Below, piece by piece: positions 8,725 through 17,615 of a DNA stretch of 64,000 nt. A model generated the notes under the pieces. That model saw only the letters and a program-made list of their open reading frames with translations. It was not told where the DNA came from and made no database searches. The stretch comes from DT-110 sp030148525 (GTDB lineage Bacteria; Bacteroidota; Bacteroidia; Chitinophagales; Saprospiraceae), in NCBI GenBank assembly GCA_965227445.1, contig OZ245751.1:1798001-1862000 (forward strand). Reading direction: 5' to 3'. The translations under genes and the position numbers were made by a program. How positions within the stretch are numbered: the stretch's first letter is position 1; each line of letters opens with the position of its first letter.

Positions 8725-9470
8725 AAAAAGCGGACGCCTTTTTGTTTTAGTGAATGAATGGCTTTGGTGCCCTCGGTTATTTCGGTTACTAACAGGTCCA
8801 GAGCTTCTACTTCCACAATGCGGAAGGGTTGTATGCGACCGATCTGCTCGGAAGGGCATAGTCCAATGGCCTGATTAGCAGATTCCAGCATGGCTTTTTT
8901 GGTCATGGATACATCGCGATTATTCGCGGTAAGACCGATTTCTTCGTGAATACTGCTAATGTCGAGGAAGCAAATATCGGCCCGGATATCGCGAAGCATT
9001 TTGATCACGTCCATGCCGCAGGTGATGCGGGATCGTCCGGCCATCTTGCCACCCAGCAGGAAGGTATCAATGGTCGGTAACTCGGCCAGGCGGTTGGCCG
9101 CAACTATGGAGTTGGTGAAAACCGTCAGGGGCATATCCTCCTCCAAAAGAGTCACCAGGTGTTCGGTGGTCGCCCCTCCGTCCAGAATGATGACCTGTCC
9201 CGGTTTAATCAGGGAAAAAGCCTTGGTGGCAATGAGGCGTATTTCTTCGGACGGTCCTCCGCTTAAGCCCAGTAGCGCCTCAGGTGTTTTGGGGTTCGCC
9301 AGGGCACCACCGTGGACCTTTTTGATAAACCCACCGTCGGCCAATTCCCGCAAATCCCGGCGGATGGTATCCTCCGAAACGTTCAGGTGCTCACTTAATT
9401 CGGTAGACCGAATTTTGTTCCGCACATTGATTATCTCGAGAATCATGCTTTGTCGCTCTTCCTTTAGCAT
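8721..9470 (-). CDS. DeoR/GlpR-type transcriptional regulator
   Basis: A 249-residue cytoplasmic regulator. Residues 1-57 form the DeoR helix-turn-helix (LSEHLNVSEDTIRRDLREL at 25-43, then GGFIKKVHGGA). Residues 75-235 form the sugar-phosphate-sensing DeoRC domain, with VIILDGGATTEHLV near 93, TVFTNSIVAANRL near 115 and LGGKM near 138. Such proteins usually repress sugar catabolic genes and respond to phosphorylated sugars. It is the first gene of the minus-strand mannosidase operon and faces the GH2 operon across a 217-base divergent region. The natural inference is control of both operons, probably by a mannose-derived phosphate. Its stop overlaps the GH92 start. Confidence 0.9.
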   Translation of the reverse strand: MLKEERQSMILEIINVRNKIRSTELSEHLNVSEDTIRRDLRELADGGFIKKVHGGALANPKTPEALLGLSGGPSEEIRLIATKAFSLIKPGQVIILDGGATTEHLVTLLEEDMPLTVFTNSIVAANRLAELPTIDTFLLGGKMAGRSRITCGMDVIKMLRDIRADICFLDISSIHEEIGLTANNRDVSMTKKAMLESANQAIGLCPSEQIGRIQPFRIVEVEALDLLVTEITEGTKAIHSLKQKGVRFL

Positions 9471-9522
9471 GGCGTTTTATTAGGGTGTTGAGCTGGCCTG
9501 ATTAGCGCTGGTAAGATACACA

Positions 9523-9589
9523 TTTTTGGGTTTTTTCTGGTTTTTGCAGTTTTTTTTGCCGTTTTGTGCGTTTTTGGCTGCCGTTTTTT
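9523..9589. promoter_or_regulatory. Phased T-tracts in divergent promoter region (predicted bent DNA)
   Basis: Seven runs of 4-8 thymines are centred at about 9525, 9533, 9543, 9553, 9563, 9573 and 9586. The first six are spaced 9-10 bases apart, one helical turn. Such phasing is known to give intrinsic curvature. Several runs are part of a loose direct repeat, GTTTTTTGC. The tract lies between the DeoR gene and the GH2 gene and ends at the likely -33 box of the GH2 promoter. Confidence 0.6.
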
Positions 9590-9617
9590 GCAGAGTTATG
9601 ACTTTTCACTACTTTCA
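9587..9617 (+). promoter_or_regulatory. Candidate Bacteroidota promoter for the GH2-GH92 operon
   Basis: TTTG at 9587-9590 and TACTTTCA at 9610-9617 are 19 bases apart. This fits the TTTG / TAnnTTTG layout of Bacteroidota sigma factor promoters, with two mismatches in the -7 box. A start point near 9624 would leave a leader of about 60 bases before the ATG at 9688. Confidence 0.4.
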
Positions 9618-9687
9618 TTTAGCCTATTTCCAAAAGGCATTGCAGATTAATTATTGACCGAATACCAATCGTTCAGCAGCTATTTTC

Positions 9688-12210
9688 ATGATGGACATTC
9701 AGACTGAGAGACAAGGTGCTTCAGCACTTCGACAATACGAACTACGGGAAAACTGGTCCTTTCGGCAAAAGGGCAACGAAGAATGGCTTCCGGCCTCTGT
9801 ACCCGGTTGTAATTTTACTGATTTATTGCGGCACGGCCTGATCGAAGATCCCTTTTTTCGGGATAATGAAGCCCAATTGCAATGGGTGGAGAAAGAAGAC
9901 TGGGAATACCGCACTTTCTTCCACTGCTCGGAAGAAGATATTGCCCACGCCGGTCAGGTACTCCAGTTTCAGGGTTTAGATACTTTTGCAGCCGTCTATT
10001 TAAATGGCGTTTGCATCCTTGAGGCGGATAATATGTTCCGGACTTATGAAATATCCGTTGCCGGGCAATTGCAGGCAGGCGCCAACGAATTGTGGATCCG
10101 CTTCTTCGCACCGGTACCTTTCGTAGCCGACCGGGCCCGGGAGGCGGGATTGACGTACCCGGCCGGCAACGATCACTCCGACAATAAGCGGAGTGTTTTT
10201 TGCCGTAAGGCACCCTATCATTTTGGCTGGGACTGGGGACCGCGCTTTGTGACAGCTGGCGTTTGGCGCCCCATTCGACTCTTATTCTTCCGGTCGGTAC
10301 GTTTAGTACAAAGTGCGCTGACGACCCTTGCTGCCGACGAGAATGGGGGGATCATCTGCTCGGAATGGACCATTGAATCCATCGGGAATCAAATGGTCCA
10401 GCTTACCCTTGACATTGGTGATGGCCAATGGTCTTTCGAAGAAACCGTATCTCTGCAACCAGGTAAACACACCTATACCTTTACTCATGAGTTATCGGAT
10501 GCCCAACGCTGGTGGCCAAGGGGACTGGGTGAGCCTACACTGTACAGTGTCAGGCGCACCGTATCGAGTGGTGATGTACTGCACTCCGAGACCAAAGACC
10601 GATTTGGCCTGCGTACCATTCGCCTGATCAGGGAAGCCGACGACTTTGGCCGCTCCTTTTATTTTTCAGTAAACGACCAGCCTTACTATATAAAAGGAGC
10701 CAATTACATTCCTCAGGACAGCTTTCTGGATCGGGTTACCCCCGGGCGGTATCGGCAGATCTATGCCGATGCGCTGGCCGCTAATATGAATATGCTCCGC
10801 GTGTGGGGTGGGGGTATTTACGAAGAGGATCTGTTTTATGAACTAGCCGATGAAAACGGGGTGTTGATCTGGCAGGATTTTATGTTTGCCTGTTCCATGT
10901 ATCCCGGTGATTCCGACTTCCTGGCTTCCGTGAAAACTGAAGCCCTGGATAATATGCAACGATTAAAGAAACACCCCAGCCTGGCTCTGTGGTGTGGTAA
11001 CAACGAGATTGAGGTGGGGTGGAAGTACTGGGGGTGGACTCAAGAGTACGGATATTCGCCAGAGCAGGAAAACCAACTGGCCCGGGATTACCAGGTCCTG
11101 TTCGAACGGTTGTTGCCTGACCTGGTGGAGCAAGCTGACCCTACGCGGGATTACCTGGCCTCATCTCCCATGTACGATTATTCGGAAACGGATCGTTATG
11201 CCGATGGCGATATCCACTACTGGGGGGTGTGGCATGAAGAAGAGCCCTTCCACACCTTCCTTGATCATGTGCCCCGATTCATGAGCGAATACGGTTTCCA
11301 GTCTTTTCCGGTCATGGAATCCGTGAAAAAATACGCCACCCGGGAGGACTGGTCCATCGACAGTCCGGTCATGCAGCTACACCAAAAACATCCGCGTGGA
11401 AACGGCATCATTAAAGCTTACCTGGAAGCGGATTACCGCTCGCCGAAAGACTTTTCATCTTTCCTGTATCTGAGCCAGGTCCTGCAAGCTGAGGGTATCC
11501 GTATGGCCATCGAGGCCCACCGCGGAGCTAAGCCTTTCTGCATGGGTACCTTGTACTGGCAACTGAATGACTGCTGGCCGGTAGCTTCCTGGTCGGGCAT
11601 CGATTACTACGGCCGCTGGAAGGCGCTGCACTACGCCGTACGGGACGCCTACTGTGATCTGTTCCTGGTGGTTCGCACCGAAAAAGACCCCTGGCAGTCC
11701 TTCCTGGTTTCTGATCTGCCACATCGGCATCGCGTTACCTGTGTGTGGGAGCTCACTCGCCTGAATGGCGAGATACTGTATACACACACCTTACGGGTCG
11801 ACTTGGCACCTCAGGAAAAGCAAGAAGTACTATTGTCCGAACTGCAGGCAGAAGCTCAAAAGTACCCGCCCGCCGGAGTTTGCCTCCGCTACCGGATCGA
11901 AACCGCGGAAGGTGTTGTCTACCGGCACACATCCTATCTGGTTCCGGTTAAGGAGCTCGAATTGGAGGAACCCGAATTGCAGTGGAACATTGACTCGGGC
12001 ACTGATTCAGTAGTCATAAGGGTGAGCAGCAATAAGCTGGTCAAAAACCTCTACCTATGGCTGCCGGAAGAAGAAGGCCATTTTTCGGATAATTTCTTCG
12101 ACCTCTTTCCCGGTGAACCAAAGCGAATAACCCTGCGGGGTGTTGATCCCAAACGGTTTTCACCGGACCGACTTCGTTGGACCTCTATTTATCATACTTA
12201 TACCGACTGA
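9688..12210 (+). CDS. GH2 beta-mannosidase
   Basis: An 840-residue enzyme of the beta-mannosidase branch of GH2, releasing beta-linked mannose such as the core mannose of N-glycans. Domains in order: sugar-binding jelly roll (residues about 15-190, with ASVPGCNFTDLLRHGLIEDP and the YHFGWDWGPRFVTAG segment), immunoglobulin-like domain (about 200-300), TIM barrel (about 305-660) and C-terminal beta domains. The acid/base Glu lies in WCGNNE near residue 440 and the nucleophile Glu in FMSEYGFQS near 534. No signal peptide is visible, so it probably acts in the cytoplasm, or in the periplasm by an unseen route. Two start codons stand in tandem at 9688 and 9691. It leads an eight-gene operon and is followed after seven bases by a GH92 gene. 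Confidence 0.93.
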   Translation: MMDIQTERQGASALRQYELRENWSFRQKGNEEWLPASVPGCNFTDLLRHGLIEDPFFRDNEAQLQWVEKEDWEYRTFFHCSEEDIAHAGQVLQFQGLDTFAAVYLNGVCILEADNMFRTYEISVAGQLQAGANELWIRFFAPVPFVADRAREAGLTYPAGNDHSDNKRSVFCRKAPYHFGWDWGPRFVTAGVWRPIRLLFFRSVRLVQSALTTLAADENGGIICSEWTIESIGNQMVQLTLDIGDGQWSFEETVSLQPGKHTYTFTHELSDAQRWWPRGLGEPTLYSVRRTVSSGDVLHSETKDRFGLRTIRLIREADDFGRSFYFSVNDQPYYIKGANYIPQDSFLDRVTPGRYRQIYADALAANMNMLRVWGGGIYEEDLFYELADENGVLIWQDFMFACSMYPGDSDFLASVKTEALDNMQRLKKHPSLALWCGNNEIEVGWKYWGWTQEYGYSPEQENQLARDYQVLFERLLPDLVEQADPTRDYLASSPMYDYSETDRYADGDIHYWGVWHEEEPFHTFLDHVPRFMSEYGFQSFPVMESVKKYATREDWSIDSPVMQLHQKHPRGNGIIKAYLEADYRSPKDFSSFLYLSQVLQAEGIRMAIEAHRGAKPFCMGTLYWQLNDCWPVASWSGIDYYGRWKALHYAVRDAYCDLFLVVRTEKDPWQSFLVSDLPHRHRVTCVWELTRLNGEILYTHTLRVDLAPQEKQEVLLSELQAEAQKYPPAGVCLRYRIETAEGVVYRHTSYLVPVKELELEEPELQWNIDSGTDSVVIRVSSNKLVKNLYLWLPEEEGHFSDNFFDLFPGEPKRITLRGVDPKRFSPDRLRWTSIYHTYTD
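10198..10211 (+). repeat. 14-base hairpin motif, copy 2 (TTTTGCCGTAAGGC)
   Basis: Inside the GH2 gene, coding strand, read as FCRKA. Stem GCC/GGC, loop GTAA. Confidence 0.85.
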
Positions 12211-12217
12211 TATACTT

Positions 12218-15200
12218 ATGCAAGGAACTAAGATTTTTAAATACAGTATACTGATCCTGACCGTATCGGCGACTCTGTTCTACGGCTGTCAAAGTAATGT
12301 CGATCCGGAACCGGTTTCCGACCCTCTGGCCTACGTCGATCCCATGATCGGCACTGGTGGTCACGGGCACACTTTTCCCGGGGCAACAGTTCCCTTCGGG
12401 ATGGTACAGTTAAGTCCGTCGAATGACTATAAGGGCTGGGACTGGTCGAGTGGTTACCATATTACCGATAGCATCATCAAGGGTTTTGCGCACAACCATA
12501 TCAGCGGTCCCGGATTAGCGGGTTTGGGGGATATCTTATTGATGCCCGGACGAGAAGCACACACGGGGCCGGGTACGGAGATGAATCCAGATACCGGATA
12601 CCGGGCCCGGTTTTCCCACGATGCAGAATCTGCATCAGCCGGTTACTATTCAGTACACTTTTCCGATGAGGATATTCGGGCAGAGCTTACTGCGGGTCGG
12701 CGAATGGGGTATCATAAATACACCTTTGGTGGCGACGGACCGGCCTATATCATGATCGACCCCACCCATAGCATTAACGAAAACATCCTGGAAGCGGGCA
12801 TCGAGCAGTTGTCGCCCACGGAGATCCAGGGCTATAAATACTGTGAGGGCTGGTCGGCCGGGGAGCGGACCATGTATTTTTACGCGCAGTTTTCCAAGCC
12901 CATTTCCTCCTTCCGGTTGAGCTCGGCAGGAGAGCCGATGGCGGGTACCGCGGGGGCTCAAAAGGACCTCATGGCACAGCTTGGTTTCGACCTGAATCCA
13001 GGTGATTCGGTACTGGTTCGCCTGGCATTATCCAGTGTGTCAACCGAAGGTGCCAAGGCCAATTTTGCGGCGGAAGCTGCAGAGACTTTTGCGGAAGCGC
13101 ACCAGCAAGCCCGTAACTCCTGGAGTGAAAAACTCAGTACCATTGACCTCTATGGTGCTACTGATAAACAAAAGCGGATTTTCTACACGGGTATGTACCA
13201 TGCGTTTATCTCGCCCAATCTGATCTCGGATGTGGACGGTCAGTACTACGTGGAGGGTGAGGTGTATCAGTCGGATATTCCGCAATACAGCAACTTTTCG
13301 ACCTGGGATACCTATCGCGCCTTGCATCCCCTCTTTACGATCATTGAACAGGAGAAGACGGCGGAATTCGTGAACAGCCTGTCGTCGCGGGTAACCGAGG
13401 CCAAAGTGGGCCTGCCCAGCTGGGAATGCCTGGGATACGATAACCGTTGTATGATCGGTTACAGTGCAGTGTCGCCTATCTCCGATGCAGTCCTCAAGAA
13501 TGTCCCTGGCATCAATGAGGAAGCAGCCTATCAGGCCATCCGTTACGCGGCATTTGATCCCACTAAGCACAGTTCGGTCAGCGACGTGAGCGGAATGGAT
13601 GAATACCTGAAATACGGTTACGTGACCGCCGAAACGGGCGCCTCCGTCTCCAAAACCACCGAACAAAACTACAGTGACTGGACCATTGCCCGGGTGGCGG
13701 AAAAGCTGGGCAAAACCGAAGATGTCAAATTATTTGACCGTCGGGCCATTGGCTACCGCAACCTCTTTGACCCGGCTTACGATTACCTGCTGCCCCGCAC
13801 CAGCCAGGGTGATCTCCTACAACTGGACACCTCCAAATGGAACAGTATGAAGGGCCATTATATCTCCGGAAACATATGGGCCTATTCCGCCTATACGCCC
13901 CACGATATGAAGGGCATCATACAGTTGCACGGCGGACGTGAAGCCTACACTGAATGGCTCAACCAAGTATTTACGAATGAGTCGCCGGTCGAAGGGCATC
14001 AACACGTCGATATTTCCGGATTCATCGGGAAATACGGGCACGGCGATGAACCCGGACACCACATGCCCTATCTGTTCAACTATATTGGTCAGCCCTGGCG
14101 CACCCAGGAGTACGTGCGCGAAGTCATGACCACCATGTACCAGGATAATCCGGAGGAGGGCTTTATCAATAATGAAGACCTGGGACAAATGTCGGCCTGG
14201 TACCTGCTCAGTTCGCTGGGGATGTATCAGGTGGCACCCGGCGATGGTGTTTTTCAACTGGGAGCTCCCCTGCATCCACGCGCCGATATGCACCTGGAAA
14301 ACGGCAAGACGTTTACCATCCTCGGTACCAATGTGTCCGAGGTGAATAAGTATGTCCAATCCGTTTCCCTTAACGGTTCGGCTTACGCCAAAAATTACCT
14401 GCCCTACGAGGCCATTATGGCCGGCGGAACGCTTGAGTTTGTGATGGGACCCAGACCGAATAAGGAATGGGGGAGCAGCCCGGAAGCGACCAGCCTGGGC
14501 GATTTTGATGACACGGCCGCCCCCCTTATCCCGGTGGTGGGTACGCCAGCTCCCTATGATGTGCAGGAGCAAGCACTCTTTTCCGGCCAAAAAGAGGTCG
14601 AATTAACCAGTGCCAGTCCGGACGCTACCATTTACTACACCCTGGACGGACGCGATCCGGACCGGTCGGCTATGCGTTACGATGGGCCCTTCACCATCAG
14701 CGATGATGTGGTGCTGAAGGCCATTGCTTACGAGGAAGGCATGAATCCCAGTGCCATCTACGAGAAGCACTATTTCGAAAGTGTGTTTGCGCTTTTGCCG
14801 GAAGGCTATCCAAAATACTCCGTTCAGCAAGACGAATTTCCCTACGGAGAAGACGGTGGCCATCTGATATTCGATCAGGCTATTGGTTCGGATAATTACA
14901 GCGATAATAAGTGGACTGGCATCAAAGAAGATCTTAATATTAGTATAGACCTGGGGGTATCCCAGCTGGTGCGCTCGGCCACGGTAGGTTATCTGGTAGA
15001 GACGAATTCCTGGATATTTCCACCCAGGGCCATTGTGATCCGTGGAGGATCATCCGAGGACGATCTCCGCGAAATTGGTCGCATTGATCTGGCCGGGCAA
15101 ACCAAACACGAACAAAAAGTTTATCGCCGGGAAGTACCGGTACAGCCGGGGAATTACCAGTATATCACCGTAGACCTGATCAATTACGGAGCAGCTCCGG

Positions 15201-15265
15201 CCTGGCACGGATCGGGTCAGGAGGGAGAACTCTGGGTATTTGTTGACGAAGTATATCTGAATTAA
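12218..15265 (+). CDS. GH92 alpha-mannosidase lipoprotein with C-terminal CHB_HEX and discoidin-like modules
   Basis: The start at 12218 lies seven bases after the GH2 stop and gives MQGTKIFKYSILILTVSATL then FYGC, a lipoprotein signal. An earlier in-frame ATG inside the GH2 gene hides it. The 1015-residue product has a full GH92 module: YVDPMIGTGGHGHTFPGATV near 30, GFAHNHISGPGL near 90, FSTWDTYRALHPL near 360, SVSKTTEQNYSDW near 475 and NNEDLGQMSAWYLLSSLGMY near 650. Residues about 785-850 are a chitobiase C-terminal-type domain (ATIYYTLDGRDPD). Residues about 858-1015 are an F5/8-like beta sandwich ending WVFVDEVYLN. The same C-terminal pair recurs in two proteins of this operon and in the GH20 enzyme. 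Likely anchored in the outer membrane. Confidence 0.92.
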   Translation: MQGTKIFKYSILILTVSATLFYGCQSNVDPEPVSDPLAYVDPMIGTGGHGHTFPGATVPFGMVQLSPSNDYKGWDWSSGYHITDSIIKGFAHNHISGPGLAGLGDILLMPGREAHTGPGTEMNPDTGYRARFSHDAESASAGYYSVHFSDEDIRAELTAGRRMGYHKYTFGGDGPAYIMIDPTHSINENILEAGIEQLSPTEIQGYKYCEGWSAGERTMYFYAQFSKPISSFRLSSAGEPMAGTAGAQKDLMAQLGFDLNPGDSVLVRLALSSVSTEGAKANFAAEAAETFAEAHQQARNSWSEKLSTIDLYGATDKQKRIFYTGMYHAFISPNLISDVDGQYYVEGEVYQSDIPQYSNFSTWDTYRALHPLFTIIEQEKTAEFVNSLSSRVTEAKVGLPSWECLGYDNRCMIGYSAVSPISDAVLKNVPGINEEAAYQAIRYAAFDPTKHSSVSDVSGMDEYLKYGYVTAETGASVSKTTEQNYSDWTIARVAEKLGKTEDVKLFDRRAIGYRNLFDPAYDYLLPRTSQGDLLQLDTSKWNSMKGHYISGNIWAYSAYTPHDMKGIIQLHGGREAYTEWLNQVFTNESPVEGHQHVDISGFIGKYGHGDEPGHHMPYLFNYIGQPWRTQEYVREVMTTMYQDNPEEGFINNEDLGQMSAWYLLSSLGMYQVAPGDGVFQLGAPLHPRADMHLENGKTFTILGTNVSEVNKYVQSVSLNGSAYAKNYLPYEAIMAGGTLEFVMGPRPNKEWGSSPEATSLGDFDDTAAPLIPVVGTPAPYDVQEQALFSGQKEVELTSASPDATIYYTLDGRDPDRSAMRYDGPFTISDDVVLKAIAYEEGMNPSAIYEKHYFESVFALLPEGYPKYSVQQDEFPYGEDGGHLIFDQAIGSDNYSDNKWTGIKEDLNISIDLGVSQLVRSATVGYLVETNSWIFPPRAIVIRGGSSEDDLREIGRIDLAGQTKHEQKVYRREVPVQPGNYQYITVDLINYGAAPAWHGSGQEGELWVFVDEVYLN
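14380..14393 (-). repeat. 14-base hairpin motif, copy 3 (TTTTGGCGTAAGCC)
   Basis: Inside the GH92 gene at 12218, on the template strand; coding read SAYAKN. Stem GGC/GCC, loop GTAA. Confidence 0.85.
14793..14806 (+). repeat. 14-base hairpin motif, copy 4 (TTTTGCCGGAAGGC)
   Basis: Same GH92 gene, coding strand, read as LLPEGY at the junction between the CHB_HEX and discoidin-like modules. Loop GGAA. Confidence 0.85.
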
Positions 15266-15272
15266 GCAACTT

Positions 15273-17615
15273 ATGAATCGCACTTACCTTCACCTTTTCG
15301 CGGCCTTATTGCTTGCCCTTTTGGCGAAAGCCTGTACCACTGCCGTCGCTGAAGAGCAGGCCGATACTTCCGGACAAGATCTGGTGTCTCAGGTCAATCC
15401 CCTCATGGGAACGGATTCCGAATTCAGCCTGAGCAACGGCAATACCTACCCGGCCATCGCCCTGCCCTGGGGGATGAATTTCTGGACGCCCATGACCAAT
15501 AAAATGGGGGACGGATGGACCTATCAGTACGATGCCTATAAGATCCGGGGCTTCAAGCAGACTCATCAGCCCAGCCCCTGGATCAATGATTATGCTGCCT
15601 TTTCCCTGATGCCGCTGGCTGGTAAACTGGTGTACGAGGAGGCCGAACGCGAATCCTGGTTTTCCCATAAGGCGGAAACCGTGCGTCCCGACTACTATAA
15701 GGTGTATTTAGCGGACTATGACATCGTCACCGAAATTACACCCACCGAGCGGGCGGCCCAGTTTCGGTTTACCTTTCCGGAAACGGATAGTGCCTGGATA
15801 CTGCTGGATGGGTTTTTCAAGGGTTCCATGGTGAAGATCCTGCCGGAGGAACGCAAGATCATCGGCTATTGCCGTAACAACAGTGGTGGCGTGCCCGATA
15901 ACTTCCACAACTATTTCGTCGCGGAATTTGATAAGGACTTCACCGTCTCCCATACCTGGACCGACGAGTGGACGCTCCAACCCAATAGCACGGAGGCCGA
16001 GGGCGAGCACGTTGGTGCCATCATTGGCTTTCCCACCGAGCGTGGAGAACAGGTGCACGTCAGAGTAGCCTCTTCCTTCATCAGCCCCGGCCAGGCCCAG
16101 CTGAATCTCGACCGCGAGATAGGGGAGGATTCCTTCGATCAAACGCAGCAACAAGCCCGTAATACCTGGAATGAAGAATTGGGGCGCATTAAGATAAAGG
16201 GTGGGCAGGAACGTGATCGCCGTACCTTTTATTCCTGCCTGTATCGCCTGTTGTTATTCCCGCGAACCTTTTACGAGATTGATGCCAACGAGGAGATCGT
16301 CCACTACAGCCCCTACAATGGTGAGGTTTTACCGGGGTATATGTACACGGATAACGGATTCTGGGATACGTTCCGGGCCGTTTTTCCCTTTTTCAACCTC
16401 ATGTATCCGGAGTTGAATGGCCAGATTATGCAGGGGCTGGAAAACGCCTATAAAGAATCGGGTTGGCTTCCCGAATGGGCCAGCCCGGGGCATCGCGATT
16501 GCATGATCGGGTCTAATTCGGCTCCCATCATCGCCGATGCCTATCTCAAGGGCGTGGAAGGTTTTGATGCCGCTTTGCTACTCGAAGCTATGGTGAAAAA
16601 TGCAACGGAGGAGGAAGGTCGCCCGGTACAATCCGTTGGCCGCGCCGGGGTCGACTACTACAATGAACTTGGATACGTACCCTACGACGTGGGTATTAAT
16701 GAAAATGCCGCCCGCACCCTGGAGTATGCCTACGCCGACTTTACGGTGGCCGAAATGGCCCGGGCCATGGGGAAGGACGATGTGGCCGATCGGTTTTACC
16801 GGCAGGCTCAGAATTACCACAAGCTTTACGATCCCGAATCGGGCTGGATGCGGGGTAAAAATAAAGACGGGCGTTTTCAGGAACCCTTCAATCCGCTGAA
16901 ATGGGGTGATGCCTTTACCGAGGGCAATAGTCTCCATTACACCTGGTCGGTCTTTCACGATGTAGCCGGCCTGATGGATCTGATGGGTGGGGAGCAGGCT
17001 TTCGCCAAAAAACTGGACGAGGTGTTTACCATGCCGCCGAAATTCGACAATAGCTACTACGGGTTTACCATTCACGAGATACGGGAGATGCAAATCGTGA
17101 ATATGGGCAACTACGCACACGGCAATCAGCCTATCCAGCATATGACCTACCTGTACAACTACGCCGGACAGCCCTGGAAGTCGCAGGAGCGCGTGCGGGA
17201 GGTAATGGAAAAACTCTATCACCCGGGACCCGATGGCTACTGCGGTGACGAAGATAACGGCCAGACTTCGGCCTGGTTTGTCTTCAGCGCAATGGGCTTC
17301 TACCCGGTATGCCCGGGGACGGATCAATACGTACTGGGGAGTCCGCTTTTTGAAGAAATGACGCTGGAGCTGGAGAACGGAAAATCGGTGCGCATCGAAG
17401 CGCCGGGCAATAGCCTGGATAATAAGTACGTCGACCGGATCCGTCTGAACGGTCGCGACTGGGCAAATAACTGGATCGATTATTCATCGCTCCAGGATGG
17501 AGCACTGCTGCGGTTTAATATGAGTGACCAGCCCAATAAGCAGCGGGGTACGGAACCGGGCAGCCGTCCCTACTCCTGGTCGACACACAGCACAGAAAAC
17601 AAAGACAATGGCTAA
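15273..17615 (+). CDS. GH92 alpha-mannosidase lipoprotein
   Basis: A 780-residue GH92 enzyme starting seven bases after the previous gene. The N-terminus MNRTYLHLFAALLLALLAKAC is a lipoprotein signal. Family marks: VNPLMGTDSEFSLSNGNTYP near 40, FWDTFRAVFPF near 365, ARTLEYAYADFTVAEMARAM near 482 (acid Glu region), WSVFHDVAGL near 560 and GDEDNGQTSAWFVFSAMGFY near 660 (base Asp region). The NTYPAIALPWGMNFWTP stretch places it in a different subgroup from the other two enzymes, so it may cleave another mannose linkage; this is inference. It lacks the C-terminal CHB_HEX and discoidin-like modules. Its last eight bases overlap the start of the PSD1 gene. It carries two copies of the 14-base hairpin motif, one within the signal peptide codons. 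Confidence 0.92.
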   Translation: MNRTYLHLFAALLLALLAKACTTAVAEEQADTSGQDLVSQVNPLMGTDSEFSLSNGNTYPAIALPWGMNFWTPMTNKMGDGWTYQYDAYKIRGFKQTHQPSPWINDYAAFSLMPLAGKLVYEEAERESWFSHKAETVRPDYYKVYLADYDIVTEITPTERAAQFRFTFPETDSAWILLDGFFKGSMVKILPEERKIIGYCRNNSGGVPDNFHNYFVAEFDKDFTVSHTWTDEWTLQPNSTEAEGEHVGAIIGFPTERGEQVHVRVASSFISPGQAQLNLDREIGEDSFDQTQQQARNTWNEELGRIKIKGGQERDRRTFYSCLYRLLLFPRTFYEIDANEEIVHYSPYNGEVLPGYMYTDNGFWDTFRAVFPFFNLMYPELNGQIMQGLENAYKESGWLPEWASPGHRDCMIGSNSAPIIADAYLKGVEGFDAALLLEAMVKNATEEEGRPVQSVGRAGVDYYNELGYVPYDVGINENAARTLEYAYADFTVAEMARAMGKDDVADRFYRQAQNYHKLYDPESGWMRGKNKDGRFQEPFNPLKWGDAFTEGNSLHYTWSVFHDVAGLMDLMGGEQAFAKKLDEVFTMPPKFDNSYYGFTIHEIREMQIVNMGNYAHGNQPIQHMTYLYNYAGQPWKSQERVREVMEKLYHPGPDGYCGDEDNGQTSAWFVFSAMGFYPVCPGTDQYVLGSPLFEEMTLELENGKSVRIEAPGNSLDNKYVDRIRLNGRDWANNWIDYSSLQDGALLRFNMSDQPNKQRGTEPGSRPYSWSTHSTENKDNG
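15319..15332 (+). repeat. 14-base hairpin motif, copy 5 (TTTTGGCGAAAGCC)
   Basis: In the signal peptide codons (LLAKAC) of the GH92 gene at 15273. Confidence 0.85.
16997..17010 (-). repeat. 14-base hairpin motif, copy 6 (TTTTGGCGAAAGCC)
   Basis: Same GH92 gene, template strand; coding read QAFAKK. Confidence 0.85.
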
